52,017 nucleotides of DNA from an uncultured Erwinia sp. (GTDB taxonomy: Bacteria; Pseudomonadota; Gammaproteobacteria; Enterobacterales; Enterobacteriaceae), in contig CAMIKG010000028.1 of the NCBI GenBank assembly GCA_946221915.1, positions 1-52,017 on the forward strand, read 5' to 3'. Under the pieces are notes generated by a model. It worked only from the letters and a program-made list of their open reading frames with translations. It had not been told where the DNA came from and did no database searches. The position numbers and the translations under genes are program-made. This document shows, piece after piece, positions 8,349 through 17,223 of the stretch. How positions within the stretch are numbered: position 1 is the first letter of the stretch; every line of letters starts with the position of its first letter.

Positions 8349-8352
8349 CTGA

Positions 8353-9381
8353 TTAGTTATCCTGGTTCATGGTGAGCACAATCCGGTAGCGCGCCAGTCC
8401 CTGCCTCAGTCTGTTGAGTGCCTCATTGGCTTGCTCAAAAGGCATCTGTTCTGTGACGGGCAGGGTCTGAAAGAGGTGACTAAAGCCTAATGCGCGTTCA
8501 GTTTGCGCAGGTGTGCTGACGAAAGATGCCGTCAGGGTGCGTTCAGCACCAATCATCATGCCCGGCATGATCTGCAGCGGTGTGCGTCCGGCCCCCAGTA
8601 ATATCGCTTTACCCTGTGGCGCCAGGGCTGGCAACAGGGCTGAAACCGCTTCGGAATCGGGCGCTGTGGCGAGAATAAGGTTCACGCCACCCGCGGCTTT
8701 CAGGCGCTCCGCTACGTTCTCCGTGAGAGCATCAATATAGCGATGTGCTCCCAGCTCAACAGCATCACGTTCCTTTTCTCCACCACGCGCAATCACAACG
8801 ACCTCATACCCCATTTTACGGGCATATTGAATCGCCATATGGCCCAGGCCGCCCACGCCGAGAACAGCCACCCTGTCGCCGGCTCGGGCACCAGAGTGGC
8901 GCAGCGCATTGAAAGTCGCGGTGCCAGCACAGAGGATCGGCGCGGCGTCAACAGAGGACAACGCTGAAGGAATCGCTATCAGTGCGGTATGGCGGATGAC
9001 GACATACTCCGCGTAGCCTCCGTCGCAGCTGAGACCAGGCGTAAGCTGATTCTCACAGAGGTGAAAAAGCCCGTCACGACAGGGTTTGCAGCACTGGCAG
9101 TAACCACCAAGGCGTCCAACACCCACCCGCTGGCCGGTATGCCAGATATCAGCTACCCCAGCGCCTTTCTGCGTAATGTGCCCCACAATCTCATGGCCCG
9201 GAATAGGCAGAGGCTGGCCGTCCTGAGGTAGCTTCTCCGTATCCCGAAGATCGGCACCGCATACACCACAGGCCTCTATTTTTATGAGGACTTCATCCGC
9301 CGCTGGCACGGGCAGCGGTCTTACCACCATCTCAAGCACGCCCGGAGACGTTAACTGCATAGCACGAAAAGTTTTGTTCAC
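8353..9381 (-). CDS. Zinc-dependent alcohol dehydrogenase (MDR family)
   Basis: A 342-residue cytosolic NAD(P)-dependent alcohol/aldehyde oxidoreductase. Catalytic zinc ligands are C41 (in CGVCGAD), H63 (in GHE) and probably the Cys of ILCAGTATF near 149. The structural zinc cluster is complete (C95, C98, C101, C109). The Rossmann motif GVGGLG is near residues 175-180. The start is a GTG at 9381 with GGTGATG upstream. It lies between an SDR gene and an MFS transporter on the same strand, so it probably acts on the same small alcohol or carbonyl compound. The exact substrate is not visible. Confidence 0.85.
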   Translation of the reverse strand: MNKTFRAMQLTSPGVLEMVVRPLPVPAADEVLIKIEACGVCGADLRDTEKLPQDGQPLPIPGHEIVGHITQKGAGVADIWHTGQRVGVGRLGGYCQCCKPCRDGLFHLCENQLTPGLSCDGGYAEYVVIRHTALIAIPSALSSVDAAPILCAGTATFNALRHSGARAGDRVAVLGVGGLGHMAIQYARKMGYEVVVIARGGEKERDAVELGAHRYIDALTENVAERLKAAGGVNLILATAPDSEAVSALLPALAPQGKAILLGAGRTPLQIMPGMMIGAERTLTASFVSTPAQTERALGFSHLFQTLPVTEQMPFEQANEALNRLRQGLARYRIVLTMNQDN

Positions 9382-9446
9382 GGCATCACCAGCTTAACAG
9401 GTCACAGGGTCATAATTTACCGTCTGGATTTGCATAATAACGCCAG

Positions 9447-9474
9447 TGCCGCACGTGAAAAGCCACGTGCGGCA
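9447..9474 (-). terminator. Perfect 10-bp hairpin between the SDR and alcohol dehydrogenase genes
   Basis: TGCCGCACGT (9447-9456) pairs with ACGTGCGGCA (9465-9474), loop of 8 bases, just after the SDR stop on the minus strand. No U-run. It may be a leaky terminator or a processing/stability hairpin within the operon. Confidence 0.5.
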
Positions 9475-9480
9475 GGGTCA

Positions 9481-10257
9481 TCAGGCGTTACGGCCTGCCA
9501 TCACGCCGCCATCGATGTCCCAGATAGCGCCGGTGACCCAGCCAGTCTTGTCAGAAAGCAGGAAGGCAACGGTTTCCGCGATATCGACTGGCGTACCCAC
9601 GCGGCCAATCGGGTGGAAGCTGTCGAAGCTGTTCATCACCTGTTGCACGTCATCTTTCGCGATAAAACCTTCGTAAATCGGGGTGTGAACAACGGCCGGA
9701 GAGACGGCATTAACGCGAATACCGTTTCCGCCCAGCTCAATCGCCAGGTTTTTCGTCAGCGCGTGCAGACCGGCTTTCGCCATGGAGTAGGCTGAAGACG
9801 GCGTGGCGCCGATCGCCTGCTGTGCCCACATAGAGCCGATATTAACGATGGAGCCTTTAATGCCGGCAGCAACCATGTTGCGCACCACGTCGCGGGTAAT
9901 AAAGAAGGTCGCGCGGTTGATGTTCATGTACATGTCGTAATCAGACATCTCATGTGCAGTAAACGGTTTAGGGAAGAACACGCCAGCGGCGTTCACCAGC
10001 AGGCTAATGTCTTTATGATCAGCGTTAATGGTATCCACCACGTGCTGCATCCCTTCTTCTTTCATCAGGTCGGCAACGATGATGGAAACCTGTCCATCTG
10101 CTGCCAGCGCCTGGCGAGCCTGCCCGGCTTTGTCCTGGCGATTCCCCACCAGTACCACACTGCCGCCGTTTTTCAGGACCAGCTTCGCCGTTTCGAAGCC
10201 CATGCCACTTGTACCACCGACCACTAACAGTTTTTTCCCGGCAAAAGTTGCGCTCAT
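9481..10257 (-). CDS. Short-chain dehydrogenase/reductase (SDR)
   Basis: A 258-residue classical SDR, an NAD(P)H-dependent carbonyl/alcohol oxidoreductase of the cytosol. The cofactor motif GGTSGMG is near residues 14-20, NAAG near residue 88, the catalytic Ser in NIGSMW, and the catalytic YSMAK motif is intact. The C-terminal WDIDGG motif is also typical. The start is supported by AGAGGG upstream. It diverges from a LysR-type regulator and is the first gene of a likely operon with the zinc alcohol dehydrogenase and MFS transporter. Substrate unknown. Confidence 0.88.
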   Translation of the reverse strand: MSATFAGKKLLVVGGTSGMGFETAKLVLKNGGSVVLVGNRQDKAGQARQALAADGQVSIIVADLMKEEGMQHVVDTINADHKDISLLVNAAGVFFPKPFTAHEMSDYDMYMNINRATFFITRDVVRNMVAAGIKGSIVNIGSMWAQQAIGATPSSAYSMAKAGLHALTKNLAIELGGNGIRVNAVSPAVVHTPIYEGFIAKDDVQQVMNSFDSFHPIGRVGTPVDIAETVAFLLSDKTGWVTGAIWDIDGGVMAGRNA

Positions 10258-10372
10258 CGCTACCCTCTTTAAATTTACCTGCTGTCATTGATGAAAAGCC
10301 CTGCAGCTCGTCGTGGGAATAAGAATGTCATTCTGAATCCAGGCTGACGACTGAGAAGAAATTGCGACGCAG

Positions 10373-10402
10373 GAAAGAAAATCTTTCTCGCTCAGGTATA
10401 CT
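10373..10402. promoter_or_regulatory. Divergent promoter/operator between the SDR and LysR genes
   Basis: GAAAGA-AAA-TCTTTC at 10373-10387 is a perfect inverted repeat. It is followed by a TATACT -10-like box at 10397-10402 reading toward the LysR gene. The layout suits LysR autoregulation and control of the divergent SDR operon. Confidence 0.45.
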
Positions 10403-10431
10403 GAAAAAAATGATGAATCAGGATACCTGCA

Positions 10432-11346
10432 ATGCGATCGTTAAACCGGCTTAAATGGCTGCACGCCTTTGAAGCTACCGCCCGGCACGGCAGTTTTACC
10501 AGTGCGGCGCGGGAGCTGGGCGTCACGCCAGCCGCCGTGGGCCAGCTTGTGCGCTCGCTGGAAGACTGGGTGGGACACCCTCTGCTCCACCGTACACGTT
10601 CAGGGAAGGAACGCCTGACGCTGGTTGATGAAGCGCAGGAAGCATTGCAGGACATTACCCAAGGGCTGGATAAACTGGAAAGCGGGTTAAACAAACTGCG
10701 CGGACGCCGGGCGCGATCCGTTATCGTCGTAACCGCTTCACAGGTCCTGGTAATGAACTGGCTGATGGAGCGCCTGAACCGCTTCTCAGAAGCCCATCAG
10801 ACGATCGATCTGCGGCTTAACGTGACGGAAAAGCTGATGGACGTGTCGCACGGCGAGGCTGATATCGGCATTCGCTGCGGGCAGGGAGAATGGCCCGGCG
10901 TGAATAAAACCTGGCTGATGGATGAGGAGGCAGTGCTGGTCTGCAGCCCGCGTCTGTTACCGGCAGAGAAAATAGCCTGTGGTAAGTGGCTTGCCAGCCA
11001 AAAACTGATCCACGATGACACCCCGCATCCTGGCGCGAATTTTCCGTCCTGGGACGATGTTCTGCGCGCGGTGGGGGCGCCTGACGCGCTGGAAAGCGGG
11101 CTGCATATTAACTCCACCGCCGCCGTCATCCTGTCAGCCCTGAGTGGTCGGGGTGTAGCGATTGTGCGTTACGCACTGGTAAAAAAGCTGATTGAAACCG
11201 GTCAGCTGGTCCAGCTGCATCCCGATCGTCGCTGGCCGCTCACCTGGTCTTACTATCTGGTGACCCCGCAGCTGAATGTCATGCGTGATGAAGTAAACGT
11301 TTTCCACGACTGGTTTGTGCAGGACGTTGTGTCCGACCACGTCTGA
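10432..11346 (+). CDS. LysR family transcriptional regulator (GcvA-like)
   Basis: A 304-residue LysR regulator. The N-terminal winged HTH spans about residues 5-65 (GSFTSAARELGVTPAAVGQLVRSLE), followed by a linker helix and a periplasmic-binding-like effector domain from about 95 to 295. The sequence style (RSLNRLKWLHAFEATARHGSF) resembles the GcvA/AmpR branch. It is transcribed away from the SDR operon across a 174-base gap with an inverted repeat and probably controls that operon in response to its substrate. Effector unknown. Confidence 0.88.
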   Translation: MRSLNRLKWLHAFEATARHGSFTSAARELGVTPAAVGQLVRSLEDWVGHPLLHRTRSGKERLTLVDEAQEALQDITQGLDKLESGLNKLRGRRARSVIVVTASQVLVMNWLMERLNRFSEAHQTIDLRLNVTEKLMDVSHGEADIGIRCGQGEWPGVNKTWLMDEEAVLVCSPRLLPAEKIACGKWLASQKLIHDDTPHPGANFPSWDDVLRAVGAPDALESGLHINSTAAVILSALSGRGVAIVRYALVKKLIETGQLVQLHPDRRWPLTWSYYLVTPQLNVMRDEVNVFHDWFVQDVVSDHV

Positions 11347-11395
11347 TACCCATCCCTCAGGGACGACCGGACGCAACGTTATGCTTTGTTTACGG

Positions 11396-11414
11396 AGTCC
11401 GGCATGTCCGGACT
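11396..11414. terminator. Hairpin between the convergent LysR and SDR genes
   Basis: AGTCCGG (11396-11402) pairs with CCGGACT (11408-11414) over the loop CATGT. It lies between two convergent stops and has no U-run. A weak candidate shared terminator. Confidence 0.4.
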
Positions 11415-11443
11415 ACCGGGGCTATGTTCCAGAACGGGGGATT

Positions 11444-12193
11444 TTAGATTTGTGCTGAACCGCCGTCTACAAACAGTTCGCTGCCGTTAACGAAGCTGCT
11501 GTCATCCGATGCCAGGAACAATGCGGCGGCAGCGACCTCAGAGGGTTCGGCAAGTCGCCCCAATGGAGTCGTGCTTTCAACCGCACGAATCATTTCTTTG
11601 TTAAATGTTTCATCTGGCGTCAGACCATGCCAGCCTGGTGTTGACGTTGCGCCAGGTACCAGGATATTTACCCGGATTTTTCGTGGCGCGAGCTCCAGAA
11701 TCCAGCTACGTGCAAAATTTCTCACTGCGGCTTTACTGGCACTATAAACGCTAAATTCAGGCACCCCCATCGTTGCGCTGGTTGAACCGGTGAGAATGAC
11801 TGATGCGCCGTCCTTCAACAGAGGCAGTGCCTTTTGCACGGTAAACAGCGTGCCTTTGACGTTGGTATCAAAAATACGGTGATAATGCTCTTCAGTGACA
11901 TTGGCCAGAGAGGAGAATTCCCCTCCGCCTGCGTTGGCAAACAGCACGTCTATATGCCCGACTTTGCGGTTAATTTCTTCGAATAAAGCATCCAGATCCT
12001 GCATATCTGAGACATCACTCGCTATCCCGATGGCATTGTGCCCAACCTCAAACACAGCTTTTTCGAGTTCCTTTACGCGGCGACCTGTCATAAATACTTG
12101 CGCACCTTCAATAGCAAACTGTTTGGCTGATGCCAGACCAATACCACTGTTTGCGCCCGTAATAACAACAACTTTCCCCTCTAACTTACCCAT
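11444..12193 (-). CDS. Short-chain dehydrogenase/reductase (SDR)
   Basis: A 249-residue classical SDR: cofactor motif GANSGIG near residues 14-20, NAGG near residue 90, catalytic Ser in LTGSTSA, YSASK with Tyr and Lys intact, and VDGG at the end. It acts in the cytosol on an unidentified carbonyl or alcohol. It diverges from an HxlR-family regulator with only about 80-90 bases between the starts. Pairs of SDR and HxlR genes are common in reactive-aldehyde or redox stress responses, which is the likely setting. Confidence 0.88.
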   Translation of the reverse strand: MGKLEGKVVVITGANSGIGLASAKQFAIEGAQVFMTGRRVKELEKAVFEVGHNAIGIASDVSDMQDLDALFEEINRKVGHIDVLFANAGGGEFSSLANVTEEHYHRIFDTNVKGTLFTVQKALPLLKDGASVILTGSTSATMGVPEFSVYSASKAAVRNFARSWILELAPRKIRVNILVPGATSTPGWHGLTPDETFNKEMIRAVESTTPLGRLAEPSEVAAAALFLASDDSSFVNGSELFVDGGSAQI

Positions 12194-12233
12194 ATTTTTA
12201 TCCAGATGAAGAAGCGGAAAAATATTGTAATGT

Positions 12234-12275
12234 CATACATTCATATATAATAGTACCTACCAAAAGGTATGTATG
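12234..12275. promoter_or_regulatory. Candidate HxlR operator in the divergent SDR-HxlR region
   Basis: The outer arms CATACAT (12234-12240) and ATGTATG (12269-12275) pair perfectly. Inside lies TACCT-accaaa-AGGTA. An AT-rich TATATAAT stretch between them can serve as a -10 box. The symmetry fits a dimeric HxlR repressor that controls both genes. Confidence 0.5.
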
Positions 12276-12284
12276 GAGAAAATG

Positions 12285-12626
12285 ATGAATGCAGTTTGCG
12301 GGCTTGATGTCGCCTTACGCTATATAGGCGGGAAATGGAAACCTATTATGTTATTTCATCTTCAGTATGGTCCGCGTCGCTTTGGAGAACTCAAGCGACT
12401 CGTTGAAGGTATCAGTGAGAAAGTGCTGATCCAGCAGCTCAAAGATTTAACAGAGGACGGCATCCTAAAAAGACACGATTTCAGGGAGGTGCCACCAAGG
12501 GTGGAATACACCGTCACTGATTTCGGACGGACGCTTGCGCTGGCATTGCAGCCTCTTTGTGAATGGGGAAATGATAACCGTGCACGCTTACACGCTACTG
12601 AAGAGAAGCAAAAAGATGCTTCATAA
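12285..12626 (+). CDS. HxlR family transcriptional regulator
   Basis: A winged-helix regulator of about 113 residues. The family core is plain: DVALRYIGGKWKPIMLFHLQYGPRRFGELKRLVEGISEKVLIQQLKDLTEDGILKR split around the recognition helix, and the VPPRVEYTVTDFG wing. An early Cys (AVCGLD) occupies the place of the redox-sensing Cys in members such as HypR and YodB, so it may sense thiol-reactive compounds. The start is set at 12285 because GGAG lies 8 bases before it; an ATG at 12273 in the same frame is an alternative but overlaps the proposed operator. It probably regulates the divergent SDR gene. Confidence 0.85.
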   Translation: MNAVCGLDVALRYIGGKWKPIMLFHLQYGPRRFGELKRLVEGISEKVLIQQLKDLTEDGILKRHDFREVPPRVEYTVTDFGRTLALALQPLCEWGNDNRARLHATEEKQKDAS

Positions 12627-12793
12627 ACCTGAGGGATGCAGTGGTGAACAATACTGGCTTCTTACTCAAGGCACCGTTAACTCACCAGGATTTACATGAT
12701 ACAGATGTCTGCTTCCGGCACGGAGATGACCTGGCCCGTGTGAAAGGGTCCGCTGTGAACATAAAGCGGACGACCTAAGTACAAAGGCGTCCG

Positions 12794-13237
12794 CTAATTT
12801 AAGTCGTCGGATGACTTCACCCGCTTCCCTGTTTCGTCGATGACCTTTTCACCATCCTCTTTGGTAAAAGCGCCTTGCTGACTTTCAGGTAGAATATCCA
12901 GCACTCTTTCTGAAGGGCGGCAAAGACGCGTGCCAAGCGGCGTCACGACTACCGGCCGGTTAATCAGGATCGGATGCTGAAGCATAAAATCGATTAACTG
13001 CTCATCAGAAAATGTCTCCTCATCAAGGCCCAGTTGCTCATATGGTTCAACGTTCTTGCGCAGCAATGCGCGTACTGAAATACCCATATCTGAAATCAGT
13101 TTGATAAGCTCATCACGAGTCGGCGGCGTATCGAGATAATAAATTATCGTCGGTTCGTTGCCGCTGTTACGGATCATCTCCAGCGTGTTGCGTGAAGTGC
13201 CGCAGGCCGGGTTGTGATAGATGGTAATGTTGCTCAT
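12794..13237 (-). CDS. arsC: Arsenate reductase, glutaredoxin-dependent
   Basis: Reduces arsenate to arsenite using glutathione and glutaredoxin in the cytosol. Length 147 aa, close to the 141 aa of plasmid R773 ArsC. The catalytic Cys is C12 in HNPACGTSRNT. The arginines that bind arsenate in the family fall in LLRKN (near 60), INRP (near 94) and LCRP (near 107). The usual arsR regulator and arsB exporter are not next to it. On the other strand, immediately upstream, is a broken arsH. It therefore looks like the survivor of a larger ars operon. Confidence 0.93.
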   Translation of the reverse strand: MSNITIYHNPACGTSRNTLEMIRNSGNEPTIIYYLDTPPTRDELIKLISDMGISVRALLRKNVEPYEQLGLDEETFSDEQLIDFMLQHPILINRPVVVTPLGTRLCRPSERVLDILPESQQGAFTKEDGEKVIDETGKRVKSSDDLN

Positions 13238-13465
13238 ATCAGTATCTCATTACAAAGTGAAAGAGAGCCGCCACGCATTCTGATTTTGTATGGACCGATA
13301 ACAGAGCGTTCATACCGTGGTTTTGCAGCAGAAGAAGCGGCTCGCCTGCTGACGGCAATGGGCGCGGAGGTCAGACTGTTTGCCCCCCCAGGTTTCCCCC
13401 TGCCGGATGCTACCACGGATACGCCCGCAAAAGTTACTGAGTTGCGCGGACTGGTCAGATGGTGA
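13214..13465 (+). pseudogene. arsH: arsH fragment (truncated NADPH-dependent flavin oxidoreductase)
   Basis: The translation from about 13259 to 13465 matches the N-terminal third of ArsH: PPRILILYG...ERSY, AAEEAARLLTAMGAEVRLF, PPGFPLPD and TPAKVTELRGLVRW. ArsH is normally 210-240 residues, and the next part (the WCSPERHG region) is missing because a stop follows at once. Only about 70-80 residues remain, too few for a flavodoxin fold. The open frame starts within arsC on the opposite strand, so the 5' end is also lost or displaced. A remnant, not a working gene. Confidence 0.65.
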
Positions 13466-13570
13466 TGTATGCAATGTCCGCTCCGCGACGAAGCGGTCAT
13501 ACACGCGCGGCAGGTCCGCTATCAACGACGCAAGCAACTGAAGGTTCAAATGGGAAGATACTGCAACAAT

Positions 13571-13600
13571 AAAAAAGGGCCTGCATTGCAGGCCCGCTTT
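13571..13600 (-). terminator. gcd rho-independent terminator
   Basis: GGGCCTGC (13577-13584) pairs with GCAGGCCC (13588-13595). A run of six A bases at 13571-13576 reads as a U-run on the minus strand, just beyond the gcd stop. The other side has TTTTATT, so it may act in both directions. Confidence 0.88.
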
Positions 13601-13621
13601 TATTATGCGTTGTCTGACGTG

Positions 13622-16000
13622 TTAAGGCAGACTATAAGCGATGATATCATCACCAGTAGTGGTGGAGTGCGGCGAACCACCCGCAAAGATCACTACGTAC
13701 TGTTTGCCGGTTTTCTTCGAGCGGTAAGTAATCGGACCGCTCTGGCTGCCTGCTGGCATACGGGATTTCCAGATCTCTTCCCCGGTACGGCTGTTAAACG
13801 CACGCAGATAGAAATCCTGTGTCCCTGCGAAGAACACCAGACCCGATCCCGTCGCCAGTGATGGACCCAGCGTTGGCATACCCAGCGGCATTTTCATCCC
13901 GGTGGCAATCCCCAGCGGACCGGTATCCTGCACCGTACCCACCGGCACCTGCCACACCAGCTGGTGGGTTTTCAGGTTGATCGCCGACAGCGTGCCAAAC
14001 GGCGGCGCCTGGCACGGCACGCCCAGCGGCGACATAAAGCGCTGACGCATAGAGCCATATGGCAGACCTTTCTGCACCACGATGCCCATCTCTTCACTGC
14101 TGCCCAGCCCTGGTGGAATATCTTTCGCCGGCACCAGGTAGTGGTACAGACCCAGACGCAGGTCGTTCACATACATCATGTTGGTGGTCGGGTCGACTGA
14201 CACGCCACCCCAGTTCATACCGCCCAGCGAACCCGGGTACTGAATCGCGGTATCCAGCCCTGGCGGCGTAAAGATGCCGTCATAGCGGCTCGACTTAAAG
14301 CGGATGCGGCACATCAGCTGGTCAAACGGTGTCGCGCCCCACATGTCGGATTCGGTCAGCACTTCGTTGCCAATGCCCGGCATCGACGAGTAAGGCTGGG
14401 TTGGTGAATAGCGTTCACCTTCTGCGTTGCCCTGCGGCACTTTACGCTCTTCTATATCCGCAATCGGCTTACCGGTGCGACGATCCAGCAGGTAAATCAT
14501 GCCGGTTTTGGAGGTTTCTGCCAGCGCAGGCGTCACTGAACCATCATCATTTTTGATGTCGTACAGCAGCGGCTGTCCGGTGGCATCGAAATCCCACAGA
14601 TCGTGATGCACGGTCTGATAAGTCCAGATCGGACGGCCCGTTGCCACGTTCAGCGCAACGACGGATGAACCATACTTATCGTCCATTGCCGTACGTTCAC
14701 CGGCGTAGAAGTCAGGCGTTGCATTACCGGTTGGCGCGTACACCATACCCAGTTTGGCATCGTAAGACATACCTACCCAGACGTTTGGCGTGCCACGGGT
14801 GTAACCTTCCGGCGACAGCGGCTCGCGCGTTACGGCAGGATTACCCGGGTCCCAGGCCCACACCAGCTTACCGGTGGTTGCATCAAAGGCGCGCACCACG
14901 CCCGGCGGTTCGTTGGTTTCAAAGTTGTCGATAACGCGGCCGCCGACAATCACCAGGTTGCCAGCCACCAGCGGTGCAGACGATTGCTGATAGTAGCCCG
15001 GCTTCACTTCGCCCATGCCGACTTTCAAATCCACCACGCCGTTCGTGCCAAAGTTAGCAGCTGGCTTGCCGGTATGGGCGTCAATCGCCACCAGACGGCC
15101 ATCGCCGGTCGGGAAAAACAGACGTTGTGGGCTGACAGAGGTATCAAGCGGCGCTTCGCCGTGGGTGACGTCCTGCGCGGTGGTCGCATCAAAGTAACCA
15201 ATACCGCGGCAGCGCTGGTAGGTAGAGTTACCGCGCCCTGCGGTGTAACGCCACTTCTCTTTGCCGCTGTCGATATCATAGGAGATCAGCGAGGTGTACG
15301 CGGTGCAGACAAACAGGCTGTCGCCAATTTGCAGCGGGGTATTCTGGTCTGCGGCATCGCCGGTTCCCGGCACCACGGCTTCGCCGGTGTGGGCGGTCCA
15401 GGCAACTTTCAGATCTCTGACGTTAGCAGGTGTGATGTCGCCCAGCGCTGAAAAGCGCGAACCGTGGTTATCGCCAGACCAGGCGCTCCAGTCCGGGTTT
15501 TCAGCACTGGCGTCCGCTGCTTTCGGCGCAGGCGCCGCAGCGATCTCATCGGCATTGCGGATGATGCCTTTTGGCTGGAATGAGCTGACAAACGCGGCAA
15601 TAACGCCAACGGCTAACACTGAACCAACGCCCACTGCCAGGCTGCGCGTTTTGCGATTTGCCGTCAACAGCGGCACGGAGAAGGCGATAATCACGCCGCC
15701 TGCTGCTGGCGCGAAGACGCGCGAGAACAGCGGCCAGAACTGCAGGCCAACATCGGCCAGCGCCCAGACGGCGGTAAAGATCAGAGTGATGGCAAACAGC
15801 ACTGCGCCAGCCAGTTTACGCCGGAACAACGCCACGCCGCTGACCAGCAGTAACATACCCGCCACGATGAAATACCAGCTGCCGCCGAGCCAGGCTAACC
15901 AGCCGCCGCCGCCGATAAAATAGAGCCCTGCCAGCGCGGTAACCAGACCTACAATGGCCAGCCACCCGCGTGCAAATTTACCTGGATTTTCTTTGTCCAC
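13622..16000 (-). CDS. gcd: Quinoprotein (PQQ) glucose dehydrogenase, membrane-bound
   Basis: Oxidises D-glucose to glucono-1,5-lactone on the periplasmic face and passes electrons to ubiquinone; in plant-associated bacteria this underlies mineral phosphate solubilisation. The 792-residue length matches E. coli Gcd (796). Residues about 10-145 give five membrane helices; the rest is an eight-bladed PQQ beta-propeller with repeated 'GxxxWxx' blade motifs. The catalytic Asp lies in HHDLWDFD. The start is a GTG at 16000 with GGGATAATT upstream. No pqq biosynthesis genes are in the window. A promoter-like motif at 16332-16382 resembles the one ahead of the hydroxyproline operon. Confidence 0.96.
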   Translation of the reverse strand: MDKENPGKFARGWLAIVGLVTALAGLYFIGGGGWLAWLGGSWYFIVAGMLLLVSGVALFRRKLAGAVLFAITLIFTAVWALADVGLQFWPLFSRVFAPAAGGVIIAFSVPLLTANRKTRSLAVGVGSVLAVGVIAAFVSSFQPKGIIRNADEIAAAPAPKAADASAENPDWSAWSGDNHGSRFSALGDITPANVRDLKVAWTAHTGEAVVPGTGDAADQNTPLQIGDSLFVCTAYTSLISYDIDSGKEKWRYTAGRGNSTYQRCRGIGYFDATTAQDVTHGEAPLDTSVSPQRLFFPTGDGRLVAIDAHTGKPAANFGTNGVVDLKVGMGEVKPGYYQQSSAPLVAGNLVIVGGRVIDNFETNEPPGVVRAFDATTGKLVWAWDPGNPAVTREPLSPEGYTRGTPNVWVGMSYDAKLGMVYAPTGNATPDFYAGERTAMDDKYGSSVVALNVATGRPIWTYQTVHHDLWDFDATGQPLLYDIKNDDGSVTPALAETSKTGMIYLLDRRTGKPIADIEERKVPQGNAEGERYSPTQPYSSMPGIGNEVLTESDMWGATPFDQLMCRIRFKSSRYDGIFTPPGLDTAIQYPGSLGGMNWGGVSVDPTTNMMYVNDLRLGLYHYLVPAKDIPPGLGSSEEMGIVVQKGLPYGSMRQRFMSPLGVPCQAPPFGTLSAINLKTHQLVWQVPVGTVQDTGPLGIATGMKMPLGMPTLGPSLATGSGLVFFAGTQDFYLRAFNSRTGEEIWKSRMPAGSQSGPITYRSKKTGKQYVVIFAGGSPHSTTTGDDIIAYSLP

Positions 16001-16331
16001 AACAATTATCCCAATTAAAAATTGAAAAGAAAAATAATTAAACTATTAATGCCGTATCAGTTATCGGGTTAATACCCCTCGCTGAAAAACGTAACTTCCC
16101 CTCCTTGCAAAATTTAAGCAGCAAAAAACCGCCCGCAAAAACGATGCTTGCGGAAAATCGCAGCACGATGCATTGCGCACCATGGCTGTAAAAAGTCGGC
16201 GTGATAATGAGTTAATTCAGATAAAAAGAAATCGTCCCGCATATTCTGCAGGCTATCAACACAGCGATAAAAAAAGACGATTTAGCTCATTTGTTCTGTT
16301 CTAAAATACACCCACCATACTGTATTCAACC

Positions 16332-16382
16332 TTGTACACAACGAATATCAGAATGATAAAGACATCAACTTTGCAAAGTCAA
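16332..16382 (-). promoter_or_regulatory. Promoter plus operator-like motif, copy 1
   Basis: On the minus strand: TTGACTTTG, 18 bases after TTGACT a TATCAT box, then TCGTTGTGTACAA. The plus-strand element TTGTACACAACGA (16332-16344) and CAAAGTCAA (16374-16382) start 42 bases apart. Exactly the same spacing recurs at 27653-27703. TTGT-AC-ACAA has the symmetry of a GntR/FadR-type half-site pair. Confidence 0.5.
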
Positions 16383-16462
16383 TAAAATGTTATCAGTGAT
16401 AAATAGATGTAGCATTGCTGTGGGTTTGTTGTGAGCGTCATAACGAGCGCCCGGCAGGTCAT

Positions 16463-16487
16463 TCCCCCTGCGCGACCGGCAGGGGGA
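16463..16487 (-). terminator. Hairpin after the short SDR gene
   Basis: TCCCCCTGC (16463-16471) pairs with GCAGGGGGA (16479-16487) over a 7-base loop, 10 bases past the gene's stop on the minus strand. GC-rich, no U-run. Confidence 0.55.
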
Positions 16488-16496
16488 GTGCGGGGT

Positions 16497-17093
16497 TTAC
16501 CACACCCGGTATACTTTTCCGTTATCGATTCCTTCCAGGCTGCGGCGATAGGCAAGCGCCACGCGGCTGGCCGCCGCGCTTTCAAACCCCGGGAAGAATG
16601 GCGCGTACTTATCCAGTGCTTCAGTCAGCACTGTCGGGCTGACGGCATTGATACGCTGGCCCTGCAGTTCATTCGCCGCCGCCAGTACAAAGCCTTCCAG
16701 CGCCCCGTTCACCGCCGTAGCGTTAACCCCGGTGCGAATCGGGTGTTGCGTCAGTATACCGGTGGTCAGCGTAAACGAGCCGCCAGCATTCAGGTAATGC
16801 TGACCAATCAGCACCAGTCGCACCTGCCCCATTAGCTTATCCTGCAGGCCAGAGTTGAACTGCTCGCTGGTCATTTCCGTCAGCGGCCCGAAATGCACGC
16901 CGCCCACGGCAGAAATGATGGCGTCAACTTTGCCACTGCGGGCAAACAACGCCTTTACGCTCTCTTCATGCTTTAAATCAACCTGCAGATCGCCCTGCGT
17001 TTTACCAACGCGAATCAGGTCATGATCCTGCTGTAAATTATCAACAATTCCGCGTCCAATGGTGCCGCTGGCACCAATTACCATAACTTTCAT
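16497..17093 (-). CDS. Short SDR-type oxidoreductase (198 aa)
   Basis: A compact Rossmann protein of the short-chain dehydrogenase superfamily: cofactor motif GASGTIG at residues 7-13, SAVGG in place of NAG near residue 64, and a C-terminal RINAVSP segment. At 198 aa it is about 50 residues shorter than classical SDRs. The catalytic Tyr-x3-Lys is not obvious: the aligned region reads GVNATAVNGALEGF, so the usual Tyr and Lys are missing. Similar short proteins are annotated simply as short chain dehydrogenase. Function unknown; it may bind NAD(P) without classical SDR chemistry. Confidence 0.78.
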   Translation of the reverse strand: MKVMVIGASGTIGRGIVDNLQQDHDLIRVGKTQGDLQVDLKHEESVKALFARSGKVDAIISAVGGVHFGPLTEMTSEQFNSGLQDKLMGQVRLVLIGQHYLNAGGSFTLTTGILTQHPIRTGVNATAVNGALEGFVLAAANELQGQRINAVSPTVLTEALDKYAPFFPGFESAAASRVALAYRRSLEGIDNGKVYRVW

Positions 17094-17223
17094 TGGTTTA
17101 CTCTCTGTTGACTGAATGTTATTTCATCCTGGTACAGCGTAATGGTAAAAAAAATAGTTAAACAATTAATTCATTACTAACCAAAAGTTAGCAATCATCG
17201 ATGCACAACGTTGTTGCCGGCGG

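Larger units (their letters stand above)
16001..16496. other. Gene-free gap upstream of gcd
   Basis: No gene seen; AT-rich. It holds a promoter-like pair (TTGACT -35 and TATCAT -10 on the minus strand) with a TTGTACACAA palindrome downstream of it (16332-16382), a 13-base palindrome TTATCAGTGATAA at 16390-16402, and a 9-bp hairpin at 16463-16487 that follows the next gene. A promoter at 16.35 kb would give gcd a leader of more than 300 bases. Confidence 0.5.

Noticed and set aside
13469..13861. A 130-codon frame continuing after the arsH fragment
   Set aside because: It crosses the gcd terminator and runs antisense into gcd; it does not resemble the missing part of ArsH.
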